From DAOTXL01 sp034434895 (lineage in GTDB: Bacteria; Chloroflexota; Anaerolineae; JAAYZQ01), in the NCBI GenBank assembly GCA_034434895.1, contig DAOTYI010000004.1, positions 1 to 44,767 on the forward strand: 44,767 nucleotides of DNA, in the 5' to 3' direction. The notes under the pieces are model-generated. The model saw nothing but the letters and a program-made list of their open reading frames with translations, had not been told where the DNA came from and searched no databases. Positions 30,655 to 38,721 of this stretch are shown in pieces (position 1 is the stretch's first letter; each line of letters begins with the position of its first letter). Position numbers and translations under genes: made by a program.

Positions 30655-30806
30655 AATTTACCTCATAATGGCTATTCGGTGACAGGTACTCTTGCTCCAA
30701 AACTATCGTTTCAGACAATTCTATGATCGGGGCCGACTGCATTTTCTAGAGAATTCTACACCTTTAGCGGGAACAGTGACCTCACAACTTTCGCAGACTC
30801 CCCGTT
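30655..30806. other. 152-base AT-rich gap upstream of the restriction island
   Basis: The gap is the boundary between the AT-rich restriction island and the GC-rich ftsK gene. It contains the short palindromic words TCTAGA and AGAATTCT near 30746-30760. No terminator for ftsK and no integrase or direct-repeat boundary is evident. Confidence 0.5.
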
Positions 30807-33077
30807 TTACTTCGGCTCCTCTCCTGGCAGCCGCTCCTCGATCTCATCAAAGTCAAGGCCCCGGCCCGACAGCACCTTCCGTCCCCGCCCGGCCCCCAGG
30901 TCGGGTCCCACGATCCCCTCCTCTTCCAACCGGTCCATCAGCCGGGCGGCGCGGGGAAAGCCGATGCGCAGCCGCCGCTGGAGGAATGAGGTCGAAACGG
31001 TTTCCTGCCCTCTGGCCAGCTCAATGGCCTGCGCCAGCAGGTCATCCGCTTCGCCCCTGGCCTCGACCTCCAGCCAGGGCGGGAAAAGGGGGACCTGCGT
31101 TGCTTCCTGTTGCCGGCTCTGCCAGAAAGCTGTCAGCCGCTCGATCTCTTGATCGGAGACGAAACAGCCCTGCAACCGAATCGGAGCCGACTGCTGAGGG
31201 GCCATGAACAGCATGTCCCCCCGGCCCAGCAGGTTCTCCGCTCCCCCCTGGTCAAGGATGACCCGCGAATCCACCTGGCTGGTGACGGCAAAGCTGATGC
31301 GCGCCGGAAAGTTGGCTTTGATCAGGCCGGTCACCACATCCACACTCGGTCGCTGGGTGGCGACCACCAGGTGGATGCCGGTCGCCCGGCCCATCTGGGC
31401 GATGCGACACAGGTGGCGCTCTACCTCGTCAGGGGCCGTCATCATCATGTCGGCCAGCTCGTCAATCAACACTACCAGGACCGGCAGGGGCTCCTCCCCC
31501 TTGCGCCGGACCAGGTGCCGGTTGTAATCCTCCAGGTTGCGCGCCCCGGCGCGGTGGAACAGCCGATAGCGTTCGTCCATCTGGCGGGTGACCCAGGCCA
31601 GGGCGGAGACCACCTGTTCCACCTCCACCACCACCGGCCCCACCAGGTGAGGGAGGCCATTGTAGCCGACCAGCTCCACCATCTTGGGGTCCACCAGCAG
31701 CATCCTGAGCTGGTCCGGACGGTTGTTGCACAGCAGGCAACAGATGATGGCGTTGATGCACACACTCTTGCCGGAACCGGTAGCCCCGGCGATCAGCAGG
31801 TGCGGCATCAGCGCCAGGTCCACAGCCACCGGCCGGCCTGAAACATCCTCCCCCAGGGCGATGGCCAGAGGGGAGTTGACGCGCCGGAATTCGGCCGATT
31901 CCATGACCCGGCGCAACGAGACCAGCGAGACCGTCTCGTTAGGCACTTCCAGGCCGACCAGCGGGCGACCCGGCACCGGCGCTTCGATGCGGATGGGTGC
32001 AGCGGCCAGGGCCAGGGCCAGGTCGTTCACCAGAGCGGCGATGCGGGCCACGCGCACCCGCTGCTGCCGCACCTGGCCGTTGGCCATCCGACGCTCAATG
32101 GTTCCCGGCTCCAGCCCAAACTGCGTGACGGTCGGCCCCTGGTTGATCTCGACCACCTGGCAAGGCACGCCAAAGCTGGCCAGGGTCTCCTCGATGATCC
32201 GCACTTTGCGACGCACATCGGTGTCGCCATAGGCCTGGGGCGAGGCCGGGTCCAACAGCTCCAGCGGCGGCAGGCTCTCATCCCTGGGCCGTGGTCTGGG
32301 CGCCTTCTCCCTGGGCTTCGTCGCCACCCTGGCCGGGGCCGGTTCTGCTTCTCGCTCCCACCACGGCACCTCCACCACGTCAGGCAGCACAGGAGTGCCC
32401 TGGCGTGCCGTCCACCGGCGGCTGAAGGAGGCAGCCACAGTCCGGGCCTGACGCCGGACCCAAACCTCCACCTCCGACCACCACGGCTGGAGCAACAGGA
32501 AGAGAGCCAGCAGGAACAGGGCCAGCAGGACCGCCATGCCGGCTATGTTCCCCAGCCCGTTGGTCAGCAGCACGGCCAGCGCCCAACCAACATACCCGCC
32601 GGCCCGGCCCTGCTGCGCCACCAGGAAGGCCCCCTCGGCGCCGGAGTGCAGCACCGACGGCATATGGCTGGCCACCAGCGCGGTCAGCAGCAACAGTTCC
32701 AGCCCGATGAGGGTCAGAGGTCCGAGGGGCCACCGCTGGCGCAGATCGCGCCAGCCGAGCCGCAGCCCCGCCAACCCCACGGCCAGGGCCAGGGGATACG
32801 CCCCCCAACCAAGCCACTGCCGGCAGGCCAATGCCCAGCGGTTCAAGAGCGCCCCGGACGAGAGGCGGAACAGGCCCAGCAGGGTCAGGGCGGCCACAAT
32901 CACCAGCCCCAGACCGATCCCTTCCCGTTGCAGCGGCCCCAACTCCGCTCGCCAGCCCGGCCGCCAGCCTTTGACCCGCTCCCACAGGCCGGGTTGCCTG
33001 CTGATCGTTCGGCTCTGCCTCCCCGGCGTGGGGGCGGGCCGGGCGCGGCGGGTCTGGGTCCCATGCCGCCGACTCAT
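30807..33077 (-). CDS. ftsK: FtsK/SpoIIIE-type DNA translocase
   Basis: The 756-residue protein moves chromosomal DNA through the closing division septum. It has a basic N terminus, about four membrane helices (55-72, 92-105, 120-137, 160-200) and a short Pro/Arg-rich linker (about 240-275). The alpha/beta motor follows, with Walker A GATGSGKSV (431-439) and Walker B VLVVLIDELADMM. A C-terminal gamma winged helix (about 690-740: SFLQRRLRIGFPRAARLMDRLEEEGIVG) reads chromosome polarity signals. The linker is short, as in SpoIIIE-like forms. It begins nine bases after the S1-domain gene. The start follows GGAAGC. Confidence 0.96.
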   Translation of the reverse strand: MSRRHGTQTRRARPAPTPGRQSRTISRQPGLWERVKGWRPGWRAELGPLQREGIGLGLVIVAALTLLGLFRLSSGALLNRWALACRQWLGWGAYPLALAVGLAGLRLGWRDLRQRWPLGPLTLIGLELLLLTALVASHMPSVLHSGAEGAFLVAQQGRAGGYVGWALAVLLTNGLGNIAGMAVLLALFLLALFLLLQPWWSEVEVWVRRQARTVAASFSRRWTARQGTPVLPDVVEVPWWEREAEPAPARVATKPREKAPRPRPRDESLPPLELLDPASPQAYGDTDVRRKVRIIEETLASFGVPCQVVEINQGPTVTQFGLEPGTIERRMANGQVRQQRVRVARIAALVNDLALALAAAPIRIEAPVPGRPLVGLEVPNETVSLVSLRRVMESAEFRRVNSPLAIALGEDVSGRPVAVDLALMPHLLIAGATGSGKSVCINAIICCLLCNNRPDQLRMLLVDPKMVELVGYNGLPHLVGPVVVEVEQVVSALAWVTRQMDERYRLFHRAGARNLEDYNRHLVRRKGEEPLPVLVVLIDELADMMMTAPDEVERHLCRIAQMGRATGIHLVVATQRPSVDVVTGLIKANFPARISFAVTSQVDSRVILDQGGAENLLGRGDMLFMAPQQSAPIRLQGCFVSDQEIERLTAFWQSRQQEATQVPLFPPWLEVEARGEADDLLAQAIELARGQETVSTSFLQRRLRIGFPRAARLMDRLEEEGIVGPDLGAGRGRKVLSGRGLDFDEIEERLPGEEPK

Positions 33078-33086
33078 GCTTCCGCC

Positions 33087-34091
33087 TCAGGTGCGATAGG
33101 CCTGGCGCAAACTCAGCCCCAGGCGATGCCTGGCCGCATCCACGTTTAACACCCGCACCCGCACTCGATCCCCCTCACGGACCACATTGCGCGGGTGCAG
33201 GAAGCTGCCCTCTGCCAGTTCCGAGACATGGATCAGCCCTTCAACCCCCTCCGCGACCCGGACAAAGGCGCCAAAGCTGACGACATGGGTCACCACCCCT
33301 TCCACCACAGCGCCAACCCGCAGATCCGCCTCGACTCTGGACCAGGGATCGGGGCGCAACCGCTTCAGGCTCAGGGCGACACGCTGTTCGTCGGGGTTGA
33401 CCCCCAGGACATAGACCTCCAGCTCCTGGCCGAGGGAAAGCAGATCGGCCGGATGGCGCACCCGGTCCCACGACAGCTCAGACAGGTGGATGAGCCCTTC
33501 GACGCCGCCCAAATCCACAAAGGCCCCAAAGGTGGTCAGGTTGGTGACCGTGCCGGAGCGGATTTCGCCCGGCCTCAAGGCGTTCCAGATTGCCGTCGGC
33601 GAGTGGGGGCCGGAGGCCGCAGCCCGCTCGGAGAAGACCAGCCGGTTTTGCCCTTCGTCCACCTCGATCAGGCACACCGTCAGCCGTTCGCCGATCCGCC
33701 GCGCCAGTTCCGAGGTCCGCTCGTCAGGGTCAAGGGCGCGGGGCATCTCTTTCAGTTGAGAGGCCGGCACAAAGCCTTGCAGGCCGTTCCATTCCACCAA
33801 CAGCCCGCCCCGGTTGGCGCCGGAGACCCACAGCGAGAAGGACTCGCCTCGTTCGAGAGCCTGTCGGGCAAGTTGCCATCTGCTCATCGCGCCATTGTTT
33901 CTGGCTGCTTCAGAGGCGAGGGTCGGCCTGTACTCCTCTTCCAAACCCAGATCAGAAAAGATTTCGTGAGGATCGGCCGGCGGGGCGGTGTCAGGCACCG
34001 CCTGGCCATGCTCCACCAATGACCGCCAATACTCCTCTTCTCGCGCCGTCCACCATTCCCGGTCATCGGCCGGGATAGGCCGCAACCCCAC
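33087..34091 (-). CDS. S1 RNA-binding domain protein (ribosomal protein S1-like)
   Basis: The protein has an acidic N-terminal extension followed by three S1 OB-fold domains. The first is diverged (about 80-155, GLLVEWNGLQGFVPASQL). The second and third are clear, with GTVTNLTTFGAFVDLGGVEGLIHLSEL and GVVTHVVSFGAFVRVAEGVEGLIHVSEL. Ribosomal S1 of E. coli has six such domains; shorter forms with three or four are common in Gram-positives and Chloroflexota and act in mRNA binding. The start is uncertain: a GTG at 34091 lies 13 bases after GGAGG, and a TTG at 34127 would add 12 residues. It precedes ftsK by nine bases. Confidence 0.88.
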   Translation of the reverse strand: MGLRPIPADDREWWTAREEEYWRSLVEHGQAVPDTAPPADPHEIFSDLGLEEEYRPTLASEAARNNGAMSRWQLARQALERGESFSLWVSGANRGGLLVEWNGLQGFVPASQLKEMPRALDPDERTSELARRIGERLTVCLIEVDEGQNRLVFSERAAASGPHSPTAIWNALRPGEIRSGTVTNLTTFGAFVDLGGVEGLIHLSELSWDRVRHPADLLSLGQELEVYVLGVNPDEQRVALSLKRLRPDPWSRVEADLRVGAVVEGVVTHVVSFGAFVRVAEGVEGLIHVSELAEGSFLHPRNVVREGDRVRVRVLNVDAARHRLGLSLRQAYRT

Positions 34092-34160
34092 AGTTTTGTC
34101 CGTTCCTCCTTGCCTCACCTTTCCCAACCTCTACCTGGAGGGCAGGCTGGCCCATACGCA

Positions 34161-34313
34161 TCAAGTTAAGCGACTCAAGCCGCACCTCAGGGGCCTGCAG
34201 CCAGGCATCCACCTGCGTGGATGCCTTCGTCCGCGCAGGCGGACGGCCGGGTAGCCGAAGGCATTGCCGTCGGCTACCCGGTGCGATTTCCAATCGCCCG
34301 CGCCTTAACTTGA
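34161..34313. repeat. Nested palindromic element
   Basis: Outer arms TCAAGTTAAG (34161-34170) and CTTAACTTGA (34304-34313) are perfect inverted repeats. Inside lie three perfect hairpins: AGGCATCCAC/GTGGATGCCT (34203-34226), GTCCGC/GCGGAC (34229-34244) and CCGGGTAGCCGA/TCGGCTACCCGG (34247-34281). The layout suggests a small non-coding element or a set of fused hairpins, not a gene. Confidence 0.75.
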
Positions 34314-34349
34314 GGCCAATGGGGCCACCGCCAGGGGCGCCCCTACAGA

Positions 34350-34378
34350 TTGACAAATCGGCGGGGGAATGTTATAGT
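34350..34378 (+). promoter_or_regulatory. Sigma-A promoter of the bactofilin gene
   Basis: TTGACA at 34350-34355 and TATAGT at 34373-34378 are spaced by 17 bases. Transcription would begin near 34385, about 65 bases before the GTG start. Confidence 0.85.
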
Positions 34379-34451
34379 AGCGCCGGCGTTGTTGCCAGGT
34401 GCGGTGGGAGGTCATGCCTGGCGCTCAATAGTCGAAACAAAGGAGCGAACT

Positions 34452-34874
34452 GTGTTTGGACGAGAGAAACGGCCAGTTCCGTTGGACCGGGTCGAGGTCT
34501 CGGTTGGCCCGACGGCCAACATCAAGGGGGACCTGGAATGCGATGGCATCGTCAAGATTGACGGCGTCTACCAGGGCAGCATCAAGACGGTGAGCAACGT
34601 CATCATCAGTGAGAAGGCGCGGGTGGACGCCCACATCGAGGCCCAGAATGTGTCGGTCTCGGGCCAGGTCAAAGGCTCTATTGTGGCCAGAGGGCGGCTG
34701 GAGATCCTGTCTACCGGCCGGGTGTGGGCCGACGTGACTGTGACCAGCTTCCTGCTGGACGACGGCGGCAAGCTGCACGGCGGGCTCAAGATGTTCGGCA
34801 CCGGCCCGGAACCGGACTCGTTCGAGGTGCCGCCACCGGCCGGTGCCACGGCCCAGGCCGACAAGGAACCCTAG
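34452..34874 (+). CDS. Bactofilin family polymer-forming protein
   Basis: The 140-residue protein has the DUF583 bactofilin core. This is a right-handed beta-helix (about 20-110) with repeating short strands such as GDLECDGIVKIDGVYQGSI, VIISEKARVDAHIEAQNVSVSGQVKGSI and LEILSTGRVWADV. The flanking tails are short and disordered; the last 25 residues are Pro/Ala-rich. Bactofilins assemble into filaments without nucleotide and act as scaffolds in cell shape, division or envelope work. The start is GTG 34452, six bases after AAAGGAG. It has its own promoter and is divergent from the S1-ftsK operon. A degraded repeat begins directly at its stop codon. Confidence 0.93.
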   Translation: MFGREKRPVPLDRVEVSVGPTANIKGDLECDGIVKIDGVYQGSIKTVSNVIISEKARVDAHIEAQNVSVSGQVKGSIVARGRLEILSTGRVWADVTVTSFLLDDGGKLHGGLKMFGTGPEPDSFEVPPPAGATAQADKEP

Positions 34875-35088
34875 TGAAAACCACGAAGGCAAAGGTTTAC
34901 AGCAGGGGCGCAAGCTTTTCAAACAAGCTCTAAGAGCTTGTCTGAAGCTTCACCCTCCCGCAGGTTAGAAAGTGGCCGGCAACAGGGCGAGCAGCTCATT
35001 GCAGCGCACTTAGAGATTGCGCCCAAACCTGCGGCAGGGTAGCTCCTTAGCGGTTTTCGGACCAGCTCTGAGACAAGGAGTGTCTGGC
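34875..35088. repeat. Composite of degenerate palindromic repeats before the SHMT fusion gene
   Basis: From the bactofilin stop, a worn CAAAG-type unit (GAAAACCACGAAGGCAAAGG, ending AAGCTTTTCAAACAAGCTCT) runs to about 34932. A second unit begins at once with AGAGCTTGTCTGAAGC and closes near 35072 with TTTTCGGACCAGCTCTGAGA. Inside the second unit are the arms ACCCTCCCGCAGGTT and AACCTGCGGCAGGGT, split by about 60 bases; the same arms form the dnaA terminator at 16794-16825. It lies directly upstream of the AAGGAG site of the SHMT fusion gene. Confidence 0.7.
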
Positions 35089-38000
35089 ATGTCAGAGAAA
35101 GAGTATTGGGACCAATTTCTGGGAGCCGACCTCGGCCAGGTGGACCCCGACACCGATCTGATCATCGGGTTCGAGGAGGAACGCCAGGCCCGGAAGCTGA
35201 TCATGATCCCTTCCGAGTCTATGGCCCCCAAGGCAGTGCGCCAGGCATTGGGCAGTGTGTTCAACAATGTCTACGCCGAGGGCTATCCCCCGCTGCGCAT
35301 GACCCGCGATGAAGAGGCGATGCTGTTGGACATTCCTCACCAACTGGCCTACTACCGCCGCTATGCTGACCGCCGTTTCTACAAAGGGGTGGATTACGTC
35401 CACTTTGTCGAAACGCTGGCCCAACGGCGCTGCGCTGCCTGTCTGGCCAACGAGCGGGTATCGGCTCAGGACATCTATGTCAATGTCCAGCCCCTTTCGG
35501 GCGCAGCGGCCAACCTGGCCGTTTATGATGCCGTGGTCGAGGTGGGCGATGTGGTCATGGGCATGAATCTGTACCAGGGCGGCCACCTGACCCACGGCAG
35601 CGAGTTCAATTTCTCCGGCAAACGGTATCGCGTGGTCGGCTACGGGGTCAGCAAGCGCACCGGGCGGCTGGACTATGACGAGATCCGCGACCTGGCCCGC
35701 CAACACCGGCCCAAGATGATCATCGCCGGCTACACCTCCTACCCCTGGGCGCCGGACTGGGCAGCGTTTCGCAGCATCGCCGACGAGGTGGGAGCGGTCC
35801 TGCTGGCCGACATCGCCCACCCGGCGGGCATGGTCATCGCCGGAGCTTTCCCCAGCCCGGTGGGCCTGGCCCACGTGATCACCTTTACCACTCACAAGAC
35901 CCTGTGCGGGCCCCGGGGCGCGGTCATTGTGACCACCGACGAGGAGATGGCCCAAAAGATTGATATGGCCGTCTTTCCCGGTGAGCAGGGGGGCCCTCAC
36001 ACCCAAAAGTTCGCGGCCATGGCCGTGGCCTTCAAGATCGCCCAGACGCCGGCTTTTAAGCGCCTGCAGTGGAAGATCAAAGAAAATGCCGCTGCTCTGG
36101 CCGAGGGCCTGCAAAAGCGCGGCCTGAAGCTGGCCTACGGCGGCACCGACAGCCACTTTTGTATGCTCGACCTGAACGGCATCCAGACCGACACCGGCTT
36201 TCCGCTGCGCGGTGAGCCGGCGGTGCGCATCCTGGACATGGCCGGCATCGTCGCCAACAAAAACACCATCCCCGGCGATGAGGTCACCGCCCTGGCTATG
36301 GGCATCCGCCTGGGCACCCCCTGGCTCACCCAACGCGGTTTCGGCCCGGCAGAGATGGATGAGGTAGCCCGCCTGATCCACAAAATCGTGACGAATATCA
36401 AACCGTTCAGCTACATCGGCCTGGGGGGTGAACTGCCCCGAGGCAAGATTGACCTGGACCTGCTGGAAGAGGTCAAGCAAGAGGTAGCGGCCCTGGCAGA
36501 CAGGGGGGTGGCCGAGACCCAGGACCGGGGCAGCCGCTATCCCCACTACTACCGGTTGCTCAACGTGGCCCCCTGTGCCTATCCGGGCCTCCAGCGGGCC
36601 GACAGCCCCGGCCTGGCCGCAGAGCTGGAGGCTGCCCGCAGCGGCGCACTCCTGCTGGATGTGAGCGACTCCGGCCTGCTGCTGGTCATCGGCGACCGGG
36701 CCGGGCCGGCCCTGCAACAGATCCTCACCAGCGACGTGGCGGCCTTGCAGCCCGGCCAGTGCCAGCTTGCTTTCTTGCTGAACGAAGATGCCCGGCTCAT
36801 GGATGATGTCTCGCTCTTGCGCCTGGAATCGGACGAACTGGGCCGCGACCGTTATCTGCTGCGCACCAACCCGGAGAACCACGAACGGGTCAAAGCCTGG
36901 CTGCGGGCCATGGCCGACGGCTATACCCTGTTCGACAAGGAGGACCTGTTCCGCAAGGTGGAAGGTCCCATCATCGTCGAGGACCTGCGCCAGGTGGAAC
37001 AGGCGCAGTGCACCGTGGCCCTGGCCCTGCGTGGCCCCCAGGCAGCCGCCTGCCTGACCGGCCAGGAGCTGTCAGGGGTCCAGGTTTTCCATCACGCCGA
37101 TGACCAGATCGAGCTGGCCGTGCCGGCCGACCGGGTGCAGGCCCTCTACGACCGGTTGATTGCAGCCGGAGCCGTTCCCGGCAGCGCCGAAGCACGCCGC
37201 GCCCTCCGTGCCCAGGACAGACTGCCCGATTACAGCCGCTATTCCGGCTATCACCCCGATTCGGGGCGACCTGCCGGCCAGGAGCTGTACGATGCCGGCC
37301 ATTCAGATCGCTTTGAGCTGCGCAAGCCCTATTTCATCGGCTGCCACGCTCTCCAACCTCCCCCGGTCAGTTCCCCATTGCCCGCCTTCCAATGGCAGGA
37401 GCCTGAACATGCGCCCCTCCAGCGCACCTCCCTGTACGACTGGCACAAAGCCCATACCCGCAAAATCATCCCCTTTGCCGGGTGGGAGATGCCGGTGTGG
37501 TACAGCGGCGTGCTCGATGAGCACAATGCCGTGCGCAAGGCGGCCGGCCTGTTCGACGTGGCCCACATGGGGGTGTTCGAGGTCAGCGGCCCGCACGCCA
37601 CCGAGTTCCTGGACCTGGTCCTGACCAACTATGTGCGCTGGTTTGAGCCGGGAGAGAGCTTCTATAGCTACCTGCTCGACCCGGATGGCCGGGTTATTGA
37701 CGACCTGTTCGTCTATCGGCGGCGCAAGGACCTGTTCCTGCTGGTGGTCAACGCCGCCAACGCCGACAAAGACTGGGCCTGGCTCAACGCCGTCAACCAG
37801 GGAGAGGTGCTCCTGGACCGGGAACGGCCTTACCTGCGGGTGCTGCGTCCGGCGACGCTGCGCAACCTGAAAGACCGCTCCAGCGGCGCCGATATGCGGG
37901 TGGACCTGGCGCTGCAAGGCCCGGCGTCGCTTGCGATCCTGCAAAGCCTGACCGACGACCCCCGGCTCAAGGACCGGCTGGCCCGGGTGCGCAAAACCGG

Positions 38001-38685
38001 GCTGATCGAATGCGAACTGGCCGGCTTCGAGCTGATCATCGCCCGCACCGGCTACACTGGGGAGGAGATCGGCTACGAACTCTTTGTCCATCCCGACCGG
38101 GCTGTGGCCTTGTGGGAGACGCTACTCCGGGCCGGAGAGCCGTTGGGCCTGCAACCGACCGGCCTGGCGGCCCGCGACTCGACACGGACCGAGGCCGGGC
38201 TGCCGCTCTACGGCCATGAACTGGCCGGACCGTTCGACATCTCGCCGGGAGGGGCAGGCTTTGGCTCCTACGTCAAGCTGCACAAGCCCTACTTTATCGG
38301 GCGGACGGCCCACATCGAACGGGAGAAGAACCGCACGATGGAGATCGCCCGCTTCCGCATGAAGGACAAAGGGGTGCGCATGCCCAAGAGCGGCGATCCG
38401 GTGGTCAACAGGCGGGGCCGGGCGGTGGGTTGGGTGACCAGCGCCGCCGTGGACGTGGATGGCTTTATCCTGGGCATGGCCTACATCGAGAGCCGTTATC
38501 ACCGCGTCGGCGACGAAATCGGCATCTTTAGCCTGCCGGCCAGACCGGTGGTGGAAAAAGAAGACAAGGCCCACCTGGAACCGGGCGACCAGGTGCAACT
38601 GCCCGATGCTGCCATCATCCTGCCCCGCTTCCCCGACGCGACCGAGCGGGCTCACTGGCGGGAGACAGCACCCGGTTTCCCGTGA
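35089..38685 (+). CDS. Serine hydroxymethyltransferase fused to two GcvT-like domains
   Basis: The 1198-residue protein starts with a PLP-dependent SHMT domain (about 1-480), with HPAGM, the Schiff-base Lys270 in TFTTHKTLCGPRG and GEQGGPH. It interconverts serine and glycine with tetrahydrofolate. Residues about 505-755 form a diverged GcvT-like domain (LLLDVSDSG, LMDDVSLLRL, ALRGPQAA, RKPYFIGCHAL). Residues about 775-1198 form a well-kept GcvT/aminomethyltransferase domain (FAGWEMPVWY, LFDVAHMG, VIDDLFVYR, ARTGYTGEEIGYELF, ARDSTRTEAGLPLYGHEL). GcvT moves the aminomethyl carbon of glycine to tetrahydrofolate. GcvH and GcvP genes are absent nearby. The ATG follows AAGGAG. A single chain could channel folate-bound one-carbon units; that is inference. 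Confidence 0.93.
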   Translation: MSEKEYWDQFLGADLGQVDPDTDLIIGFEEERQARKLIMIPSESMAPKAVRQALGSVFNNVYAEGYPPLRMTRDEEAMLLDIPHQLAYYRRYADRRFYKGVDYVHFVETLAQRRCAACLANERVSAQDIYVNVQPLSGAAANLAVYDAVVEVGDVVMGMNLYQGGHLTHGSEFNFSGKRYRVVGYGVSKRTGRLDYDEIRDLARQHRPKMIIAGYTSYPWAPDWAAFRSIADEVGAVLLADIAHPAGMVIAGAFPSPVGLAHVITFTTHKTLCGPRGAVIVTTDEEMAQKIDMAVFPGEQGGPHTQKFAAMAVAFKIAQTPAFKRLQWKIKENAAALAEGLQKRGLKLAYGGTDSHFCMLDLNGIQTDTGFPLRGEPAVRILDMAGIVANKNTIPGDEVTALAMGIRLGTPWLTQRGFGPAEMDEVARLIHKIVTNIKPFSYIGLGGELPRGKIDLDLLEEVKQEVAALADRGVAETQDRGSRYPHYYRLLNVAPCAYPGLQRADSPGLAAELEAARSGALLLDVSDSGLLLVIGDRAGPALQQILTSDVAALQPGQCQLAFLLNEDARLMDDVSLLRLESDELGRDRYLLRTNPENHERVKAWLRAMADGYTLFDKEDLFRKVEGPIIVEDLRQVEQAQCTVALALRGPQAAACLTGQELSGVQVFHHADDQIELAVPADRVQALYDRLIAAGAVPGSAEARRALRAQDRLPDYSRYSGYHPDSGRPAGQELYDAGHSDRFELRKPYFIGCHALQPPPVSSPLPAFQWQEPEHAPLQRTSLYDWHKAHTRKIIPFAGWEMPVWYSGVLDEHNAVRKAAGLFDVAHMGVFEVSGPHATEFLDLVLTNYVRWFEPGESFYSYLLDPDGRVIDDLFVYRRRKDLFLLVVNAANADKDWAWLNAVNQGEVLLDRERPYLRVLRPATLRNLKDRSSGADMRVDLALQGPASLAILQSLTDDPRLKDRLARVRKTGLIECELAGFELIIARTGYTGEEIGYELFVHPDRAVALWETLLRAGEPLGLQPTGLAARDSTRTEAGLPLYGHELAGPFDISPGGAGFGSYVKLHKPYFIGRTAHIEREKNRTMEIARFRMKDKGVRMPKSGDPVVNRRGRAVGWVTSAAVDVDGFILGMAYIESRYHRVGDEIGIFSLPARPVVEKEDKAHLEPGDQVQLPDAAIILPRFPDATERAHWRETAPGFP

Positions 38686-38721
38686 TCACGGCTCTGCACC
38701 ATACCGGTGCGGACGGCGCGG

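Larger units (their letters stand above)
34092..34451. other. Divergent gap between the S1 gene and bactofilin
   Basis: The gap holds the nested palindromes at 34161-34313, a short palindrome AGGGGCGCCCCT near 34333-34344, and the bactofilin promoter at 34350-34378. No minus-strand promoter for the S1-ftsK operon is obvious; it should lie in or left of the palindromes. Confidence 0.6.

Noticed and set aside
35092..36882. 596-residue minus-strand frame opposite the SHMT domain
   Set aside because: Shadow of the conserved SHMT-GcvT gene; no recognisable motif.
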